Below, piece by piece: positions 6,007 to 11,642 of a DNA stretch of 11,642 nt. Positions within the stretch are counted from its first letter, which is position 1. Each line of letters starts with the position of its first letter. This DNA is from JAHJDS01 sp964569795 (GTDB lineage Bacteria; Desulfobacterota; Desulfarculia; Desulfarculales; JAHJDS01). The notes under the pieces were generated by a model that saw nothing but the letters and a program-made list of their open reading frames with translations, had not been told where the DNA came from and did not search any database. The stretch spans positions 1 through 11,642 of the forward strand of contig CAZMVB010000057.1 of the NCBI GenBank assembly GCA_964569795.1, read 5' to 3'. The translations under genes were made by a program, and so were the position numbers.

Positions 6007-6035
6007 ATTTTAGGGCCTGAGCCAGGCCATTGCAA
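6007..6035 (-). promoter_or_regulatory. Probable sigma-70-type promoter of the fabD-oxidoreductase operon
   Basis: On the minus strand, -35 TTGCAA (6030-6035) and -10 TAAAAT (6007-6012) are separated by exactly 17 bp. The fabD GTG lies 42 nt beyond the -10. The spacer is largely filled by the dyad GGCCTG-GCT-CAGGCC (6014-6028, 6-bp perfect arms). A protein bound there would block or remodel RNA polymerase, so it is a candidate operator. One of the operon's own XRE-cupin proteins is a possible binder, by inference only. Confidence 0.65.
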
Positions 6036-6122
6036 GTCAAAAGTCGTCCCCAGACCGCACCTGTTCATCTGAACCTGGAAGGTAAAGCCGGATTATGACG
6101 GTATCGTTTTTAAAATAACCTT

Positions 6123-6153
6123 GCCTCGGGGCCGGTCGCACCCGCCCCCGGGC
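6123..6153 (-). terminator. Possible rho-gene intrinsic terminator
   Basis: Eight nucleotides after the rho stop codon region, the minus strand can form GCC-CGGGG paired with CCCCG-(A)-GGC, an 8-bp stem with one bulge and a long GC loop. The sequence after it is AAGGTTATTTT, so the T-run is offset and short. It could also be only a stable 3' end, and the downstream promoter makes a boundary here sensible. Confidence 0.45.
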
Positions 6154-6160
6154 AGGCCGA

Positions 6161-7522
<1,362 letters not shown>

Positions 7523-7587
7523 GTAATTACTGAAGACGTGAGGGTTACAGGTAAGTGGGTGAAAAACCCGATTAAGTCTGTCGGCTG

Positions 7588-7612
7588 AAAAAAAGCGGCA
7601 GGTGCACTTTTT
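7588..7612 (-). terminator. Possible terminator after the pseudouridine synthase gene
   Basis: On the minus strand AAAAAGTG pairs with CGCTTTTT (7 Watson-Crick pairs and one G-T), around a 7-nt loop, running into seven T. The stem is A/T-rich and so weaker than typical, but the U-tract is good. It lies 25 nt beyond the stop codon and before rho, so it may cut down read-through into rho rather than block it. Confidence 0.45.
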
Positions 7613-7636
7613 GACTACACTAGTCCGCCCGGCCTG

Positions 7637-8611
7637 TCAAGCCTTTTCGTCTCCGCCCGAGGGCGGGGCCTCCCGGTCCAATCCGGTCATGACCTCGGCC
7701 ATGTCCGGGGCCAGGGGGGCCGTAAGAAGGATCGTCCGGCCCTCCACGGGATGGTCGAACTCGAGCCGCCAGGCGTGGAGCATCTGGCGGGAAACCCGCT
7801 CCAGCACCCGGCGGACCGGGCCGGGCAGGTCCTTGGCCCGGCCGGCCGCCCGGCCGCCGTAGGTCTCGTCGCCGACCACCGGGAAGCCGGCGAAACTCAG
7901 ATGGACCCGGATCTGATGGGTCCGGCCGGTCAGGAGGTCCACCTCGAGCCGGCTGACCCCGGGCCAGACCCTTTCCCGCCGCCACCGGGTCAGGGCCTCC
8001 CGGGCGCCGGCGCCGTCCACGGCCATCCGGTGGCGAAGGACCGGGTGACGGCCGATGGGCCGGTCCATTTCCCCGGTCGCCGGCGGCCGGCCCCAGACCA
8101 GGGCCACATATGCCTTTTTGACCCGGCGTGACTTGAACTGCTCCACCAGGCCCTGGTGGGCCTGGTCGGTCTTGGTCGCCACCAGGACCCCCGAGGTGTC
8201 CCGGTCCAGGCGATGGACGATCCCGGGCCTCAGCTCCCCGCCCACGCCGGCCAGGTCCTGGCAATGGTACAGCAGGGCGTGGACCAGGGTCCCGGTGTAG
8301 TGCCCCGGGGCCGGGTGGACCACCAGACCCGGCGGCTTGTTGACCACGATCAGGTGCTCGTCCTCGAACAGCACCTCCAGTGGGATCGGCTCCGGCCGCA
8401 ACTCGACCGGCTCGGCCGGCGGGATGACCAGTTCGATCGTCTGGCCGGCCTTGAGCCGGTAGGCCGGGCGAACCAGCCGGCCGTCCACGTTGACCAGCCC
8501 GGCCTCGATCAACTGCTGGAGACGGTTCCGGCTGATTTCGAGCAGACGAGAGGCGACAAAGACATCCAGCCGCGTCGAGGCCGCCGCGGCGTCCACTTCC
8601 AGGTGGTGCAC
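7637..8611 (-). CDS. RluA/RluD-family 23S rRNA pseudouridine synthase
   Basis: About 324 residues. It would convert specific uridines in ribosomal RNA (RluD-like enzymes act on helix 69 of 23S rRNA) to pseudouridine. An S4 RNA-binding domain lies at about 14-62 (RLDVFVASRLLEISRNRLQQ and on). The catalytic domain has GIVHRLDRDTSG, with the catalytic Asp at about 136, and the late motif GRTHQIRVHLSFAGFPVVGD. The start is uncertain. The frame is open far into carD, but the family N-terminus begins near VHHLEVDAAAASTRLD. I take GTG at 8611; TTG at 8617 and GTG at 8596 are alternatives, none with a strong Shine-Dalgarno. It begins about 38 nt after the carD stop and is probably co-transcribed with it. 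RluA, RluC and RluD targets are not separable here, so I leave the symbol blank. Confidence 0.92.
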   Translation of the reverse strand: MHHLEVDAAAASTRLDVFVASRLLEISRNRLQQLIEAGLVNVDGRLVRPAYRLKAGQTIELVIPPAEPVELRPEPIPLEVLFEDEHLIVVNKPPGLVVHPAPGHYTGTLVHALLYHCQDLAGVGGELRPGIVHRLDRDTSGVLVATKTDQAHQGLVEQFKSRRVKKAYVALVWGRPPATGEMDRPIGRHPVLRHRMAVDGAGAREALTRWRRERVWPGVSRLEVDLLTGRTHQIRVHLSFAGFPVVGDETYGGRAAGRAKDLPGPVRRVLERVSRQMLHAWRLEFDHPVEGRTILLTAPLAPDMAEVMTGLDREAPPSGGDEKA

Positions 8612-8649
8612 TTCCAAAGGATGTTGACCGCCGCCGGTGGGGATAGGGC

Positions 8650-9141
8650 CTACTGTACTTCCAACGACAGCATCGAGGCGATGTTCTTCTCGATGTCCCT
8701 CTCTTTGGACTTGGTGGCGATGCTGATCTCCTTGACCAGCAGATTCCGGGCCGTGTCCAGCATCTTGCGCTCGCCAAAGGACAGTTCCTTGTCGCCCTTG
8801 AGCAGGCACAGGTCGCGCAGGACCTCGGCCACCTCGGTCAGCGATCCGGTCTTGATCTTTTCCATGTAATCCCGGTAACGCCGGTTCCAGGTCTGGGAGT
8901 TGACGCTGGCCTTGCGCTCCTTGAGGATCTGGTAGATGGCCTTGACCTCCTTCTTGGTGATGACGCTCCGCAGGCCGACGTTTTGGACGTTGTCCACCGG
9001 GATCATGATGATCATGTCGTTTTCGAGGATCCTCATGATGAAGAAATCATGCGTATCACCGGATATTTCCCGCTGCTCGATGGATTCGATGCGGCCCACT
9101 CCATGGGCGGGATAGACCGCCAAGTCACCGATCTGGAACAT
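8650..9141 (-). CDS. CarD/CdnL-type RNA polymerase-binding regulator
   Basis: 163-residue CarD-family protein. Such proteins bind the RNA polymerase beta subunit through an N-terminal Tudor-like domain and stabilise open promoter complexes, often at rRNA and growth genes. The N-terminal MFQIGDLAVYPAHGVGRIES (1-20) is the hallmark of the CarD_CdnL_TRCF domain (about 1-62). The rest is helical with a conserved-type Trp (NSQTWNRRYRDY, about residues 81-92). Length agrees with stand-alone CdnL proteins and lacks the HMGA-like tail of myxobacterial CarD. The ATG is supported by AGGAGG about 9 nt upstream. It is first in a unit with the pseudouridine synthase and has its own promoter. Confidence 0.95.
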   Translation of the reverse strand: MFQIGDLAVYPAHGVGRIESIEQREISGDTHDFFIMRILENDMIIMIPVDNVQNVGLRSVITKKEVKAIYQILKERKASVNSQTWNRRYRDYMEKIKTGSLTEVAEVLRDLCLLKGDKELSFGERKMLDTARNLLVKEISIATKSKERDIEKNIASMLSLEVQ

Positions 9142-9150
9142 GATCTATTT

Positions 9151-9157
9151 CCTCCTC
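9151..9157 (-). promoter_or_regulatory. Strong carD ribosome binding site
   Basis: GAGGAGG on the minus strand lies 9 nt before the carD ATG. It is among the strongest Shine-Dalgarno sequences in the window and fixes the start. Confidence 0.8.
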
Positions 9158-9177
9158 ACACATTTTTTCATTAATAA

Positions 9178-9206
9178 ATTTTATCACAAAATTGTCCCAA
9201 AACCAA
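9178..9206 (-). promoter_or_regulatory. Probable carD promoter with extended -10
   Basis: On the minus strand the -10 is TAAAAT (9178-9183), preceded by TGA, which gives an extended -10 TGnTAAAAT. A weak -35 TTGGTT (9201-9206) sits 17 bp upstream. The -10 lies 36 nt before the ATG, leaving a short leader with the strong ribosome binding site. CarD proteins often regulate promoters with imperfect elements; self-control is possible but not shown. Confidence 0.6.
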
Positions 9207-9280
9207 CTCCAAATTCATTCCGGCCTTTGGGCCCGGCCGGGGGTTTCCCTGGCGACCGGAAGCTCCTGATTTTTATGCCT

Positions 9281-9301
9281 AATGATGATAATAACATCAT
9301 T
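9281..9301. repeat. AT-rich inverted repeat, possible operator
   Basis: Perfect 7-bp arms AATGATG and CATCATT flank the 7-bp centre ATAATAA. It contains GATAAT, the repeat unit of Fur-type boxes, but the whole does not fit a standard 19-bp Fur box. It lies about 75 bp upstream of the carD -35 and just beyond the hppA 3' end. Confidence 0.4.
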
Positions 9302-9355
9302 TGACCCGCTCCGGAAAGCGGGCGAACGTCCCCAGGACCGCTCCAGGTGACGGGA

Positions 9356-9384
9356 AAGGGCCGCCCCGGATGGGGGCGGCCCTT
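9356..9384 (-). terminator. hppA intrinsic terminator
   Basis: A perfect 12-bp stem (AAGGGCCGCCCC with GGGGCGGCCCTT) and 5-nt loop begin 22 nt after the hppA stop. In the minus transcript the stem ends in CCCTTTCCCG, so the U-tract is short. Position and strength make termination or 3'-end protection likely. Confidence 0.7.
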
Positions 9385-9405
9385 GTCAGGTTCAGGGAGA
9401 GCGGA

Positions 9406-11622
<2,217 letters not shown>

Positions 11623-11642
11623 TTGCTTTCTCCCCTCCTCCT

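Larger units (their letters stand above)
9142..9405. other. Intergenic region between hppA and carD
   Basis: A 264-nt gap with no supportable gene. In transcription order it holds the hppA hairpin (9384-9356), a second 6-bp hairpin CCCGCT/AGCGGG (9305-9322), a 7-bp-arm AT-rich dyad (9281-9301), the carD promoter (9178-9206) and the carD ribosome binding site. Confidence 0.6.

Noticed and set aside
3679..6072. Plus-strand ORF of 797 codons
   Set aside because: It lies antisense to fabD, the ferredoxin and the alpha-subunit genes, which have clear family motifs. Its Gly/His/Gln/Val-rich product looks like a GC-driven shadow, and no domain is recognisable.
8612..8809. Upstream extension of the pseudouridine synthase frame to an ATG at 8809
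   Set aside because: It would overlap carD by about 160 nt, and the added residues do not resemble the family. The S4 domain begins just after 8611.

Overview
The window is bacterial and GC-rich, and every gene I can support lies on the minus strand, so transcription runs from high to low coordinates. Starts are often GTG or TTG. A four-part 2-oxoacid:ferredoxin oxidoreductase, a CarD/CdnL regulator, a K+-dependent-type membrane pyrophosphatase and cupin-tailed XRE regulators together suggest an anaerobe, perhaps a Desulfobacterota (sulfate-reducing or syntrophic) lineage. The taxon is inferred from gene content and composition; no marker gene here settles it.

Layout in the direction of transcription. 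(1) 11622-9406 encodes a complete membrane pyrophosphatase (hppA) and ends at a strong 12-bp hairpin. (2) A 264-nt spacer holds a dyad and an extended -10 promoter. It is followed by carD, an RluA/RluD-type pseudouridine synthase and rho, a cluster of transcription and ribosome-modification genes. (3) A GC-rich hairpin follows rho, and a well-formed promoter (TTGCAA, 17 bp, TAAAAT) starts a second operon. That operon is fabD, a 2x[4Fe-4S] ferredoxin, the alpha, beta and gamma subunits of a VorB-type 2-oxoacid:ferredoxin oxidoreductase, and two tandem XRE-cupin regulators. Spacings are short or overlapping throughout, except for a 70-nt alpha-beta gap. (4) After a partly AT-rich 276-nt spacer comes a PaaI-type acyl-CoA thioesterase. 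The last 128 nt (1-128) hold no gene I can support.

How it may work together: the oxidoreductase would oxidise a 2-oxoacid (branched-chain, by alpha-subunit resemblance, though 2-oxoglutarate or another acid is possible) to an acyl-CoA, reducing ferredoxin through the small dicluster protein. FabD loads malonyl groups onto ACP, so the operon may link acyl-CoA supply to fatty-acid synthesis. The paired XRE-cupin proteins are obvious candidates to sense a small ligand and control the operon, and the thioesterase could remove excess acyl-CoA. The pyrophosphatase conserves energy from pyrophosphate released by such CoA and biosynthetic reactions.

Most genes belong to well-known families and I see no wholly new system. 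The points most worth a second look are a duplicated alpha/beta gene junction that leaves a 25-codon relay ORF, an identical 16-nt initiation module in front of fabD and the first XRE-cupin gene, a dyad inside the fabD promoter spacer, the tandem regulator pair, and residues pointing to Na+ rather than H+ pumping by the pyrophosphatase.
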